A stretch of 64,000 nt of DNA from RPQJ01 sp963846885 (GTDB lineage Bacteria; Pseudomonadota; Gammaproteobacteria; Steroidobacterales; Steroidobacteraceae). The stretch's first letter is position 1. Each line of letters opens with the position of its first letter. Position numbers and translations under genes: made by a program. The notes under the pieces are model-generated. The model saw nothing but the letters and a program-made list of their open reading frames with translations, was not told the DNA's origin and did no database searches. The DNA is taken from contig CAWJXS010000003.1 of NCBI GenBank assembly GCA_963846885.1, forward strand, positions 186,001 to 250,000, read 5' to 3'. This document shows, in pieces, positions 1 to 8,461 of this stretch.

Positions 1-393
1 GTCGAACTGCACGTAACCCACGACCTCGCCGCGCCGGGGCAGGCTGCCCTTCACGACCGGTTCCGAGCGCACGCCCAGGTTGTTCATCACCGCTGGCGAG
101 ATGCGGACCTCGGCGGTCCCGCTCGTGCCTGCCCCCGCTGCCGGAGCCGCGGCCTCCGCTGCGGGCTCGACCTTGACCAGCGCCATCCCACAGATCGGGC
201 ACGTGCCTGGCTCGTCGCGCACGACGTCGGGGTGCATCGGGCAGCGGTATTTCGGGTTCGTGTGCTTGAGCGCGTGCTCGGCGGTGGTGTCGTCGGCTGC
301 CGTGCGCGCGGGCTCGCTCGGCTGCTTCGAGCAGGCGGCGAGGACGAGGGCCAGCGCCAGGATGGCCGCGGTGCGGAGGCGTGTGGATGTCAT
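1..393 (-). CDS. CusB-like RND efflux periplasmic adaptor, N-terminal part (cut by left edge)
   Basis: Membrane-fusion subunit of a heavy-metal (Cu/Ag-type) RND efflux pump. Only about 130 N-terminal residues are present; the gene continues beyond base 1. The start is the ATG complementary to 391-393. A lipoprotein signal (ILALALVLAAC, lipobox Cys 21) is followed by a metal-binding motif pair, CPMHPDV and GTCPICGM (about residues 51-70), as found at the N-terminus of CusB-type adaptors, and then by the start of the adaptor domain. Its start overlaps the stop of the TolC-like gene (ATGA), so the two are probably translationally coupled. Metal specificity is inferred from the Cys-His motif and context; Zn/Co/Cd (CzcB) is less likely. 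Confidence 0.85.
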   Translation of the reverse strand, partial: MTSTRLRTAAILALALVLAACSKQPSEPARTAADDTTAEHALKHTNPKYRCPMHPDVVRDEPGTCPICGMALVKVEPAAEAAAPAAGAGTSGTAEVRISPAVMNNLGVRSEPVVKGSLPRRGEVVGYVQFD

Positions 394-1664
394 CGTTCGT
401 CACCTGCGAAATAGTCGATTTCGTGCTGCGCCAGCGCGCGGTCGGCCGCGAGGCGCAGGTGCTTGGTCCGGGTTTCGAGCGCGAGCTGGCGGGCCATCAC
501 CACGTCCTCGAACATGGCGCGGTTCGAGCGCCAGCCAAGCAGCGCGGCCGTGACCGACTGGTCCGCAAGCGGCAACAGGTCGGTTTCGTAGAAACGCTCG
601 AGTTCGGCCGTGCGGTGCGCGGTGTTCCACGCTTCGGCGAGCATCGCCTGCATTTCACGCTCGTGGTCGTCGTGCCGCTCATCGAGCGCCTGCGCTTCGA
701 GCTTCGCCGCACTGACCGCACGGTCCTGCCGGTTGCCCCGGAACAGCGGCAAACCCACCGTGACCATCGCGCTCAGCATGTCGGGCCGACTCATGCCGTC
801 GGGAGCGTCCTGCCGAAAACCGTAGCTGACGTCGAGCATCCAGGCCGGCTTGCGCAGCTCGCGTGCCACGTCCCCTGCCGTCCGCGCCGCATCGATGCGG
901 CGCATGTAGTCCAGTTGGGCAGGATGCTCCGCGAGCCGGGCCTCGAGCGTGGCGAGCGGCTCCAGTTCGGCGCGCGGCGCAATGCCCGTGGGCCGTACGC
1001 GGGCCGCCGCATCGACACCAAGCCAGTACGAGAGCTGCGACCGGTACATCGCATCGTCACGGTCGAGATCCAGCTGCTGCTCGCGCAGCATGGCGGCGTC
1101 GAGACCCGCCCGCAGCACGTCGAGTTGCTTGCCCTCGCCCGAGGCGTAGCGCGCCTTGGCGGACTGGCGCAGCTGCTCGACCCAGCTCGACTGCTCGTCG
1201 AGCACGGCGCGCGCGGCGCCAATGTACGCAAGCTGCGTCCAGAGCTTGCGCACCTCGCGACGGACGACGCGCTCGCGATCGAGTGCGGTGGCGTCCATGG
1301 CCGTCGCCAGCTGCTGCATCTGCTTGCGCGACAGCTGGCGTGACTGTCCCGGCTGGAACTCCTGCGCGATGCCCACCTCGAGCATCGTCATCTCCTCGTC
1401 CGCGAGGCTGAACGAATCGACCGGCACGTTGACGGCGCCGACGCGCAGTTCCGGATCCATGAGCTCGCCGTCCATCACCGCGCGCTCGCGCATCGCCGCG
1501 CCCTGGGCGTGCATCTCGCGCAGCATCGCATCGCGTTCGATGGCGATGCGCTCGGACTCGGCCAGCGTCAGGCCGTCGGCGGCCGCGTGCAGCGGCGGCG
1601 GGGCGAAAGCCACGAACAGCGCGAACGTGAGCGCGCTCGCGAAAGCCAGGTTATGAAGGGACAT
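390..1664 (-). CDS. TolC-family outer-membrane efflux channel protein
   Basis: Outer-membrane channel of the efflux system whose adaptor follows. It is 424 aa, usual for CusC/CzcC-like proteins. The chosen ATG (complement of 1662-1664) gives a Sec signal peptide (LAFASALTFALFVAFA); an upstream in-frame start would add seven residues. The body is rich in long Ala/Arg/Glu helices, and the repeats around ELRVGAVNVPVDSF and PAWMLDVSYGFRQD resemble the two structural repeats of OEP proteins. The C-terminus ends in EIDYFAGDER and overlaps the adaptor start by 4 bases. Operon order is small secreted protein, this channel, adaptor; an RND pump gene is expected beyond the edge. Copper/silver export is the best guess. 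Confidence 0.88.
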   Translation of the reverse strand: MSLHNLAFASALTFALFVAFAPPPLHAAADGLTLAESERIAIERDAMLREMHAQGAAMRERAVMDGELMDPELRVGAVNVPVDSFSLADEEMTMLEVGIAQEFQPGQSRQLSRKQMQQLATAMDATALDRERVVRREVRKLWTQLAYIGAARAVLDEQSSWVEQLRQSAKARYASGEGKQLDVLRAGLDAAMLREQQLDLDRDDAMYRSQLSYWLGVDAAARVRPTGIAPRAELEPLATLEARLAEHPAQLDYMRRIDAARTAGDVARELRKPAWMLDVSYGFRQDAPDGMSRPDMLSAMVTVGLPLFRGNRQDRAVSAAKLEAQALDERHDDHEREMQAMLAEAWNTAHRTAELERFYETDLLPLADQSVTAALLGWRSNRAMFEDVVMARQLALETRTKHLRLAADRALAQHEIDYFAGDER

Positions 1665-1736
1665 GCACGCACTCCAGCAGGACACACCGCGCCGGCGCCA
1701 TAGGCGCCGACGATCAGACGATGTCGGGAGTGAGGC

Positions 1737-2168
1737 CTACTTCAGGAAGCGGCAGAAACTGACCGCAACCGGAATGTGCGGCAGTGGTGCGGCGGCATCG
1801 CCGCGCTCGAGTTCGGTGCTGGCGTACGTCCTGTCTTCCGCCAGCAGCAGCACCACCACGGGCGGCGGCGCCAGCACGGCGGCGGCAAAAGCCAGGCGCA
1901 AGTCGACCTGCGGATCGTGCGGGAAGGCGCAGAGATCCTGCGTCGCGCCGGGGGTGTCCGCACCGGTCAGTTCGGGTGGGCAGTAAATGCAGTGTTCACC
2001 CGGCGCCATGACCATGTCCGCAGGCATCTGGCCGCCCCCGGCCTGGTCCATCGCCATCACGCAAGGCAGCGCCGCGACCTGCAACCACGTCAGGCAGAAC
2101 GCGGCCAGGGCGAACCTTGCGATGGCGCGCTGCTTGCGGCGGAACCAGTGGAGGCTGAAGGCGTGCAT
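1737..2168 (-). CDS. Small secreted protein upstream of metal-efflux genes (DUF2946-like, unassigned)
   Basis: A 143-aa protein of unknown function. An N-terminal basic stretch and hydrophobic segment (FALAAFCLTWLQVAALP) look like a signal peptide or anchor. The mature part has a Met/His/Cys-containing section ending in HCIYCPP, which could bind a metal, then a second hydrophobic stretch (AVLAPPPVVVLLLA). Proteins of this size and plan, often labelled DUF2946, commonly lead copper-related operons; I assign it by that resemblance only. It lies 72 bases upstream of the TolC-like gene on the same strand and is divergent from the sialidase-like lipoprotein gene. Confidence 0.6.
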   Translation of the reverse strand: MHAFSLHWFRRKQRAIARFALAAFCLTWLQVAALPCVMAMDQAGGGQMPADMVMAPGEHCIYCPPELTGADTPGATQDLCAFPHDPQVDLRLAFAAAVLAPPPVVVLLLAEDRTYASTELERGDAAAPLPHIPVAVSFCRFLK

Positions 2169-2289
2169 TCCTGGACTCGGTCGACGGTAGCGCTGAACCT
2201 ACCTCGCTGTGACCAGCGAGGCAAGCAATATGCTGCAGATTCAAGCGGATACTTGCGGCAAGTCCCTACGGCCGTGCCAGAATTCTGCG

Positions 2290-3564
2290 ATGAGACACCT
2301 GCTTGGACCCGCCCTCTGCGCCTGGCTTGCGTTGGCGCTGGGCTGTAGCCGCGAAACTCCGCCTTCCTCCCCTTCCTCCCCTTCCTCCCCTTCCTCCCCG
2401 TGGCTCGGGGCCGCGGTTGCAGTTGCGGCCCCCACTGACGTCGGAGCGCGCTTTCCCCACCTGGCGGCCTCTGCCACGGGCAAGACCGTCGTCATGAGCT
2501 GGCTCGAACCCCTGGACGGCGCGGGCGGGTTTCGCCTGCGGTACGCACAGTGGCAGGACGACCGCAGCTGGAGCGAACCCGTCGACGTCGCCTCGGGGCA
2601 GGAGTGGTTCATCAACTGGGCCGACTTTCCTTCCGTCGTGCCGGCGGACACGGGCCCCTGGGCCGCGCACTGGCTGCAGCAGAAGCCTGGCGGCGTCTAC
2701 GCGTACGACGTGATGACGAAGCTGAGCACTGACGGCGGCCGCACGTGGGGCGAACCGCGCTCGCCGCATGACGACGGCACGCCCACCGAGCACGGTTTCG
2801 TTTCCCTGGCACAAGTGGGCGACCAGCCCTATGCAGTCTGGCTCGACGGCCGCGCCACGATCGGCGAGGGCCACGCCCACGGCGCGGACCAGCACGGCTC
2901 GGCCGAGGGAGCCATGACGTTGCGCGGCGCCATCCTGCAGCCGCAGGGCGCGGTGGCGGGCGTCGCGATCGACGCGCGAGTGTGTGATTGCTGCCAGACC
3001 GACACCGCAACCACCGGCGATGCGCTGGTCGTCGTGTACCGCGACCGCGCCGACGACGAAACGCGCGACATTCATGCCGCCCGCCTGGTCGACGGCAAGT
3101 GGTCGCAGCCTGTCGCTGTCCATGCCGATGCCTGGCGCATCGACGCCTGCCCGGTCAACGGCCCGGCCGTGGCCGCGCACGGCGACACCGTGGTCGTCGC
3201 GTGGTTCACCGCCCCGGACCAGCCCCGCATCCGGCTCGCCTTTTCGCAGGACGGCGGGCGGACTTTTGCCGCACCGATCGAAGTCGCCAGCGGCAAGGTC
3301 GTGGGTCGCGTCGACGTCGTCGCGCTCACGGCAGGGCGCGTGGTCGTCAGCTGGCTCGCCGAAGATGCGCGTGGCGCCATGGTTCGTGCGCAACCGTTCA
3401 CTGCTGCCGGCGCGGCGGGCCCGGCTGCGGACGTGGCGCGGACCGATGTGGCGCGTTCGTCCGGCTTTCCGCAGATGGCGCTGGTACCGGGCGGACTGTT
3501 GTTCGCATGGACGGCCGGCGGACCTGATCCAAGGGTCCACACTGCCTTTGCGCCGCTGCACTGA
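2290..3564 (+). CDS. BNR-repeat (sialidase-fold) lipoprotein with CxCC motif
   Basis: A 424-aa predicted lipoprotein with a beta-propeller of the exo-sialidase superfamily. The chosen ATG gives a lipoprotein signal with lipobox LALGC (Cys about residue 19), then a low-complexity Ser-Ser-Pro linker. Several Asp-box (BNR) motifs are visible, such as STDGGRTWGE and SQDGGRTF, marking propeller blades. A motif RVCDCCQTD (about residues 233-241) offers three clustered Cys and may hold a metal or disulfide. No catalytic sialidase arrangement can be shown, so enzyme activity is not claimed. Divergent placement beside metal-efflux genes suggests a periplasmic role linked to metal stress, but this is inference. 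Confidence 0.75.
   Translation: MRHLLGPALCAWLALALGCSRETPPSSPSSPSSPSSPWLGAAVAVAAPTDVGARFPHLAASATGKTVVMSWLEPLDGAGGFRLRYAQWQDDRSWSEPVDVASGQEWFINWADFPSVVPADTGPWAAHWLQQKPGGVYAYDVMTKLSTDGGRTWGEPRSPHDDGTPTEHGFVSLAQVGDQPYAVWLDGRATIGEGHAHGADQHGSAEGAMTLRGAILQPQGAVAGVAIDARVCDCCQTDTATTGDALVVVYRDRADDETRDIHAARLVDGKWSQPVAVHADAWRIDACPVNGPAVAAHGDTVVVAWFTAPDQPRIRLAFSQDGGRTFAAPIEVASGKVVGRVDVVALTAGRVVVSWLAEDARGAMVRAQPFTAAGAAGPAADVARTDVARSSGFPQMALVPGGLLFAWTAGGPDPRVHTAFAPLH
2362..2397 (+). repeat. Four 9-bp tandem repeats coding a Ser-Ser-Pro linker
   Basis: The unit ccttcctcc occurs four times head to tail with no mismatch. It lies in frame just after the lipobox of the lipoprotein gene and encodes repeated Ser-Ser-Pro. 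As the unit is a multiple of three, copy-number change would alter linker length without breaking the frame. Confidence 0.9.
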
Positions 3565-3649
3565 GGGCGGCGCGGACCCGGCGGAAGGGCCGCTGTGCTA
3601 GCATTTCTCCCCCGTTTTTCCAACGAACCAGATTCATCGGAGCCAGGTG

Positions 3650-4951
3650 ATGTCCACCGCGGTCAAGCTCAACGTGCCCCCGCAGGGCCAGAAGATCACG
3701 ATCTCGAACGGCAAGCTCGCCGTACCTGATCAACCCATCATCCCTTTCATCGAAGGCGACGGCACCGGCCCCGACATCTGGCGCGCCTCGGTGCGCGTGC
3801 TCGACGCGGCCGTGGCCAAGGCTTACGGCGGCAAGCGCAAGATCCACTGGATGGAGGTCTACGCGGGCCAGAAGGCCAACGACCTGTTCAACACCTGGCT
3901 GCCCGACGAAACCGTCGACGCCTGCCGCGAATACCTGGTCTCGATCAAGGGGCCGCTCACGACGCCGATCGGCGGCGGCATCCGCTCGCTCAACGTGGCG
4001 CTGCGCCAGATGCTCGACCTCTACGTCTGCCTGCGTCCCGTGCGCTGGTTCGAAGGCGTGCCCTCCCCGGTCAAGAATCCGGGCAAGGTCGACATGGTGA
4101 TCTTTCGTGAAAACACCGAGGACATCTACGCCGGCATCGAGTTCGAGGCGGGCAGCCCCGAGAACGAGAAGTTCAAGAAGCTGTTCAAGGAGGCGTTCCC
4201 GAAGCTGTACGGCAAGATCCGCTTCCCGGACACCTCGGGCATCGGCATCAAGGCCATCTCGCAGGAAGGCACCGAGCGGCTGTTCCGTTCCGCCATCGAG
4301 TACGCCGTCGTCAACAAGCGCAAGAGCGTGACGATCGTGCACAAGGGCAACATCATGAAGTTCACGGAAGGCGCCTTCCGGAACTGGTGCTATGCGCTCG
4401 CCGAGCGCGAGTTCGCCGACCAGACCTACACCTGGGACCAGTGGGAGCGCACCAAGTCCGCCAAGGGCGAGAAGGCGGCGAATGCTGAACAGGACGCGGC
4501 CAAGGCTGCGGGCAAGGTCATCATCAAGGACGCGATCGCCGACATCACGCTGCAGCAGGTGCTGACGCGCCCCGAAGAATTCGACGTCATCGCGACGATG
4601 AACCTGAACGGCGACTATCTCTCGGACGCCCTCGCCGCGCAGGTTGGCGGCATCGGCATCGCGCCGGGCGGCAACGTCAACTACATGACGGGTCACGCGG
4701 TGTTCGAGGCCACGCACGGCACCGCGCCGAAGTACGCCAACCTCGACAAGGTGAACCCGGGCTCGGTGATCCTGTCGGGCGAGATGATGCTGCGGTACAT
4801 GGGCTGGTTCGAGGCCGCCGACGCGATCATTTCCGCGATGGACAAGAGCATCGGGCAGAAGACGGTCACTTACGACTTCGCGCGCCAGATGGAAGGCGCC
4901 ACCGAGGTGAAGTGCAGCGAGTTCGGCGACGTCCTGATCCGCAACCTCTGA
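3650..4951 (+). CDS. icd: NADP-dependent isocitrate dehydrogenase
   Basis: TCA-cycle enzyme converting isocitrate to 2-oxoglutarate and CO2 with NADP+. It is 433 aa and closely follows the E. coli Icd pattern: IPFIEGDGTGPDIW near the N-terminus, FRENTEDIYAGIE, the Lys of VTIVHKGNIMKFTEG, and the signature NLNGDYLSDALAAQVGG. GTG at 3647 directly precedes ATG at 3650; starting at the ATG places the phosphorylatable Ser of GGGIRSLNVALRQ at residue 113, the same number as in E. coli. That Ser is the target of AceK, encoded immediately downstream. A Shine-Dalgarno-like ggag lies 10-13 bases before the ATG. Confidence 0.97.
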   Translation: MSTAVKLNVPPQGQKITISNGKLAVPDQPIIPFIEGDGTGPDIWRASVRVLDAAVAKAYGGKRKIHWMEVYAGQKANDLFNTWLPDETVDACREYLVSIKGPLTTPIGGGIRSLNVALRQMLDLYVCLRPVRWFEGVPSPVKNPGKVDMVIFRENTEDIYAGIEFEAGSPENEKFKKLFKEAFPKLYGKIRFPDTSGIGIKAISQEGTERLFRSAIEYAVVNKRKSVTIVHKGNIMKFTEGAFRNWCYALAEREFADQTYTWDQWERTKSAKGEKAANAEQDAAKAAGKVIIKDAIADITLQQVLTRPEEFDVIATMNLNGDYLSDALAAQVGGIGIAPGGNVNYMTGHAVFEATHGTAPKYANLDKVNPGSVILSGEMMLRYMGWFEAADAIISAMDKSIGQKTVTYDFARQMEGATEVKCSEFGDVLIRNL

Positions 4952-5002
4952 GTGGATGAGAGGCGTGGGTTCAGCGATGCGCCCTCAAGGCGGCGATGCG
5001 AG

Positions 5003-5100
5003 CCCCGGGGTTTCGATCCGGGGAGCGTCACGAGCCATGGATGGCGAGTGCGAGCCGCCATGGACGGCTTCACGGCGTCTCCCCGGATTGAAATCCGGGG
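5003..5100. repeat. Long imperfect palindrome between icd and aceK
   Basis: Two similar GC-rich hairpins face each other: 5003-5023 (ccccgg ... tccgggg) and 5081-5100 (ccccggat-tgaa-atccgggg, a perfect 8-bp stem with a 4-nt loop). The sequence between them is itself roughly palindromic and contains gccatgga twice in opposed context. There is no T-run, so it is not a classic intrinsic terminator. It resembles REP/BIME-type dispersed elements and could stabilise the icd 3' end or reduce read-through into aceK. Confidence 0.75.
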
Positions 5101-5130
5101 AACGTGTCGCCGCTTGAACAACGCCCCAAG

Positions 5131-6882
5131 ATGCACCTGAACGTCGCACAGCCCTCGTCGCGTGACATGCTGGTCGCGGACTGCGCCCAGCTCCTCGTCG
5201 ATGCGTTCACGGACTACAACACCGAGTTCCGCGCCGTCACGCGCCGCGCGCCGCAGCGCTTCGAGGAACGCGACTGGCGCGGCAGCCAGAAGGACGCGGT
5301 CGAGCGCATCGAGCTGTACGAAAAGTACGTCACGGGCAGCGTCGAACTCATGCGCCGGCGTCTCGGCGACGAAGTGCACGAGCGCGCCATCTGGTCGAGC
5401 ATCAAGCGGCGGTTCGACGAAATCATCGATCCGCTGCCCGACAGCGAGTTCCCCAAGACGTTCTTCAGCTCGGTCACGCGCAAGACCTTCGGCACCGTAG
5501 GCGTCGACGCCGCCGTCGAATTCTTCGCGCTCGATCTCGATCCGGTCGGCAGCGTGCAGTCGCAGGTCGAGACCAAGCTGTACCCGAACCGCGGCGACAT
5601 CGAACTGCTCGCCGAGGAACTGCTCGCCGATTTCAGCTTCCGCACGCCGTACCGCGATTTCGAACGCAGCGTGAAGATGATCGCGGACGAGGTGAAGGCC
5701 CTGGTCAACTCCGGCAAGGAACGCCGCGCGATCGAGTCGATCGAGGTCATCAAGGAAGTCTTCTACCAGATGACCCGCGCCTACCTCGTGGGCCGCATCA
5801 ACGGCCGCGGCTGGACGCTGCCGTTCGTCGTCAGCCTGCGCAACGGCGACAGCGGCGTGGTGGTCGACGCGATCATGCTCGAAGAAGGCACGGTCAGCGT
5901 GCTCTTCAGCTTCACGCGCTCGTATTTCCATGTCGACCTGGCCCACGTGGGCGAGGTCGTCAAGTTCCTGAAGACGATCCTGCCGCGCAAGCGGGTGAGC
6001 GAACTGTTCACCGTGCTCGGCCGCGCCAAGCAGGGCAAGACCGAGCGCTACCGGGAGCTGTTCGGCCACCTGCAGCAGTCGGACGACGACTTCGTCCTGG
6101 CGCCCGGCGAGCGCGGACTGGTCATGATCTGCTTCACGCTGCCGTCGTTCGACGTCGTCTTCAAGCTGATCCGCGACAAGTTCCCCTACCAGAAGAACAT
6201 CCTGCGCGAGGACGTGCTGAACAAGTACGAGCTCGTGTTCAAGCACGACCGCGCGGGCCGCCTCGTCGATGCGCAGGAGTTCAAGCGCATCAAGTTCCCG
6301 CGCGCGCGCTTCTCGGCCGACCTGCTCGAAGAACTGCAGAAGGAAGCCGCCCGCACCGTGCACTTCGAGGGCGACGACGTCATCATCGACCACGTGTACA
6401 TCGAGCGGCGCATGACGCCGCTCAACCTGTACCTGCGCACGGCGAGCCGCGAGGAAGCCGAGAAGGCCGTGATCGAGTACGGCCAGGCGATCCGCGACCT
6501 GGCGGTCACCAACATCTTCCCGGGCGACCTGCTGCTCAAGAATTTCGGCGTCACGCGCCACGGCCGCGTGATCTTCTACGACTACGACGAACTGTGCCTG
6601 GTGACGGACTGCAAGTTCCGCGAGATCCCGCAGTCGCAGCATGACGAGGACGACATGCGCGCCGACGCCTGGTTCTACGTGGGCGAGAGCGACGTTTTCC
6701 CGGAGACGTTCATCAATTTCCTCGGCTTCGATCCGCATCTCAAGAAGGTGTTCCTGGACGCCCATGCCGAGGTACTCACCGCCGAATGGTGGCGCGGCAT
6801 CCAGGAGCGGCTGCGCGAAGGCGAGCTGCTCGAAGTGCTCCCCTATCACCGGCATCGCGTCCGCGTTTTCAGCAGCCTGTGA
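5131..6882 (+). CDS. aceK: Isocitrate dehydrogenase kinase/phosphatase
   Basis: Bifunctional regulator that phosphorylates and dephosphorylates Icd, controlling flow between TCA cycle and glyoxylate shunt. From the ATG at 5131 it is 583 aa, typical for AceK; a GTG at 5104 would add nine residues. Family features include the N-terminal regulatory half (AFTDYNTEFRAVTRRAPQRF), the basic segment ILPRKRVSELF, and the C-terminal kinase-like half with LLLKNFGVTRHGRVIFYDYD, where the Asp residues correspond to the metal/ATP site. It follows icd by 179 bases; aceA/aceB are not in the window. Its TGA overlaps the next gene's GTG start. Confidence 0.96.
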   Translation: MHLNVAQPSSRDMLVADCAQLLVDAFTDYNTEFRAVTRRAPQRFEERDWRGSQKDAVERIELYEKYVTGSVELMRRRLGDEVHERAIWSSIKRRFDEIIDPLPDSEFPKTFFSSVTRKTFGTVGVDAAVEFFALDLDPVGSVQSQVETKLYPNRGDIELLAEELLADFSFRTPYRDFERSVKMIADEVKALVNSGKERRAIESIEVIKEVFYQMTRAYLVGRINGRGWTLPFVVSLRNGDSGVVVDAIMLEEGTVSVLFSFTRSYFHVDLAHVGEVVKFLKTILPRKRVSELFTVLGRAKQGKTERYRELFGHLQQSDDDFVLAPGERGLVMICFTLPSFDVVFKLIRDKFPYQKNILREDVLNKYELVFKHDRAGRLVDAQEFKRIKFPRARFSADLLEELQKEAARTVHFEGDDVIIDHVYIERRMTPLNLYLRTASREEAEKAVIEYGQAIRDLAVTNIFPGDLLLKNFGVTRHGRVIFYDYDELCLVTDCKFREIPQSQHDEDDMRADAWFYVGESDVFPETFINFLGFDPHLKKVFLDAHAEVLTAEWWRGIQERLREGELLEVLPYHRHRVRVFSSL

Positions 6883-8381
6883 CCGGCAATCCTGTGCCGG
6901 GGCCGCGGCCGGTCCTGCCCTGGCTCATCGCGCTGCTCTGCGTGATGGCGTTCGCGTTCCAGGGCACGCGCGGCCTGTGGGAGCCGGACGAGGGACGCTA
7001 CAGCGCGGGCGGCGTCCACATGGCGCAGGACGGCGACTGGCTCGTTCCCACGCTCGACGGCGTGACCCCGCACCTGACCAAGCCACCGGTGACCTACTGG
7101 GCGCTGGCGGCCAGTTTCAAGCTGCTCGGCTACAACGAATGGGCGGCGCGACTGCCCAGCGCACTCGCCTACATCGGCACCGGCCTGTTCCTGTTCGGAC
7201 TGGGCCGGCGCCTGTGCCCGCGCAAGCCCTGGGTACCGAGCGTGGTGTGGGCGCTGTCGTTCGCGCCCGTGATCGCCGCCAATGTCGTGTCCACGGATCC
7301 GCTGCTCGTGCTGTTCGAGACGGCTGCGATGTACGCGTTCGTCGAGGCCCAGGCGCGCGCGGCTGACGACGCGCGGAAGTGGTACCTGGGAATGTGGCTG
7401 GCATGGGGCCTCGCCTTCATGACCAAGGGCCCGCCGGGGCTGCTGCCACTCATAGCGATGACAGTAATGTTCGCCATCCACGACCGGGCACGGCTGCGGG
7501 CGCTGTACCCGCTCGTCGGCGTGCTGCTCTTCCTGGTGGTCGGGTTCGGCTGGTTCGCGATCATCGTGGCCCAGCAGCCGGACCGGCTGGGCTATTTCCT
7601 GGGCTACGAGGTGTACGACCGCGTCTTCACCTCGGCGCACGACCGCAATTCGCAATGGTACGGCGCCTTCGAGGTTTACCTGCCCGTGCTGCTCGCGGGC
7701 ACCCTGCCGTGGCTGGTGGTCGCGATCATCGCGGCAGGCGGGCCCGCCAATGCCTGGCAGTCGCTGCGCACCCGGATGCGCGAGCGCGATCCGCAGTGGC
7801 TGCTGCTCGCCTACTGGCTGCTGGTGCCGCTCACGGTGTTCTTCCTCGCGCGTTCGCGGCTGCAATTGTACGTGCTGCCGCTGTTCGTACCGCTGGCGCT
7901 GATGATGGCGCGACCCCTGTCGCGGTGGGGCGGGCTCGAGGGCCGCCGCGGGGCCATCCTCATCGGCTCGACGGCAGCGGTCCTGCTGGCCCTCAAGGCC
8001 GCCGTGGCCTACTGGCCCTCGAATCGGGACGCCAACGACCTCTCCCAGCAACTGCGCGAAGTGCTGGCAGCGCATGCGGCCGACGAGATCGTCTTCGTCG
8101 GGATGCGCCCCTTTTACGGGCTCATCCTGTACCTGCCGCAACAGGTGGACGGGCTCGAAATCGACGAGCGGCGGTACGACTACTCGACGCACGTCACCCG
8201 CCAGCAGTTGTGCGGCGAGATCGCCCGGCGCGAGAACCCTGTGTACGTGATGAAGGCAAAGTATGCGCCCGTGTTCGAGCAGGGCCTGCTTGCCTGCAAG
8301 TTCGTGCCCACCCGGATCGGGTCGGTGCACGCCGACGACAACGACCTGGTTCTCCTGACGGCGCGCACCGGCGCGCTTTGA
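6879..8381 (+). CDS. ArnT/PMT-like membrane glycosyltransferase (GT83 type)
   Basis: A 500-aa polytopic inner-membrane protein that probably transfers a sugar from a polyprenyl-phosphate carrier to an outer-leaflet acceptor such as lipid A. I use the GTG at 6879, which overlaps the aceK stop as GTGA; longer forms run deep into aceK. After the first membrane segment comes GLWEPDEGRYSAGG, the acidic D-E motif of ArnT-like GT-C enzymes. About ten further hydrophobic segments follow, with KPPVTYW and MTKGPPGLLPL, also typical of the family. The C-terminal periplasmic part ends in DNDLVLLTARTG. The exact sugar and acceptor cannot be read from the sequence. Confidence 0.85.
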   Translation: MTGNPVPGPRPVLPWLIALLCVMAFAFQGTRGLWEPDEGRYSAGGVHMAQDGDWLVPTLDGVTPHLTKPPVTYWALAASFKLLGYNEWAARLPSALAYIGTGLFLFGLGRRLCPRKPWVPSVVWALSFAPVIAANVVSTDPLLVLFETAAMYAFVEAQARAADDARKWYLGMWLAWGLAFMTKGPPGLLPLIAMTVMFAIHDRARLRALYPLVGVLLFLVVGFGWFAIIVAQQPDRLGYFLGYEVYDRVFTSAHDRNSQWYGAFEVYLPVLLAGTLPWLVVAIIAAGGPANAWQSLRTRMRERDPQWLLLAYWLLVPLTVFFLARSRLQLYVLPLFVPLALMMARPLSRWGGLEGRRGAILIGSTAAVLLALKAAVAYWPSNRDANDLSQQLREVLAAHAADEIVFVGMRPFYGLILYLPQQVDGLEIDERRYDYSTHVTRQQLCGEIARRENPVYVMKAKYAPVFEQGLLACKFVPTRIGSVHADDNDLVLLTARTGAL

Positions 8382-8461
8382 CCCGATTCGGGCTACGATC
8401 TCGCCACCGGCGCCAGCCTCGTACTGGCGCCCGCATCCGTTGGCTGAGGGAGGAGAAGATA

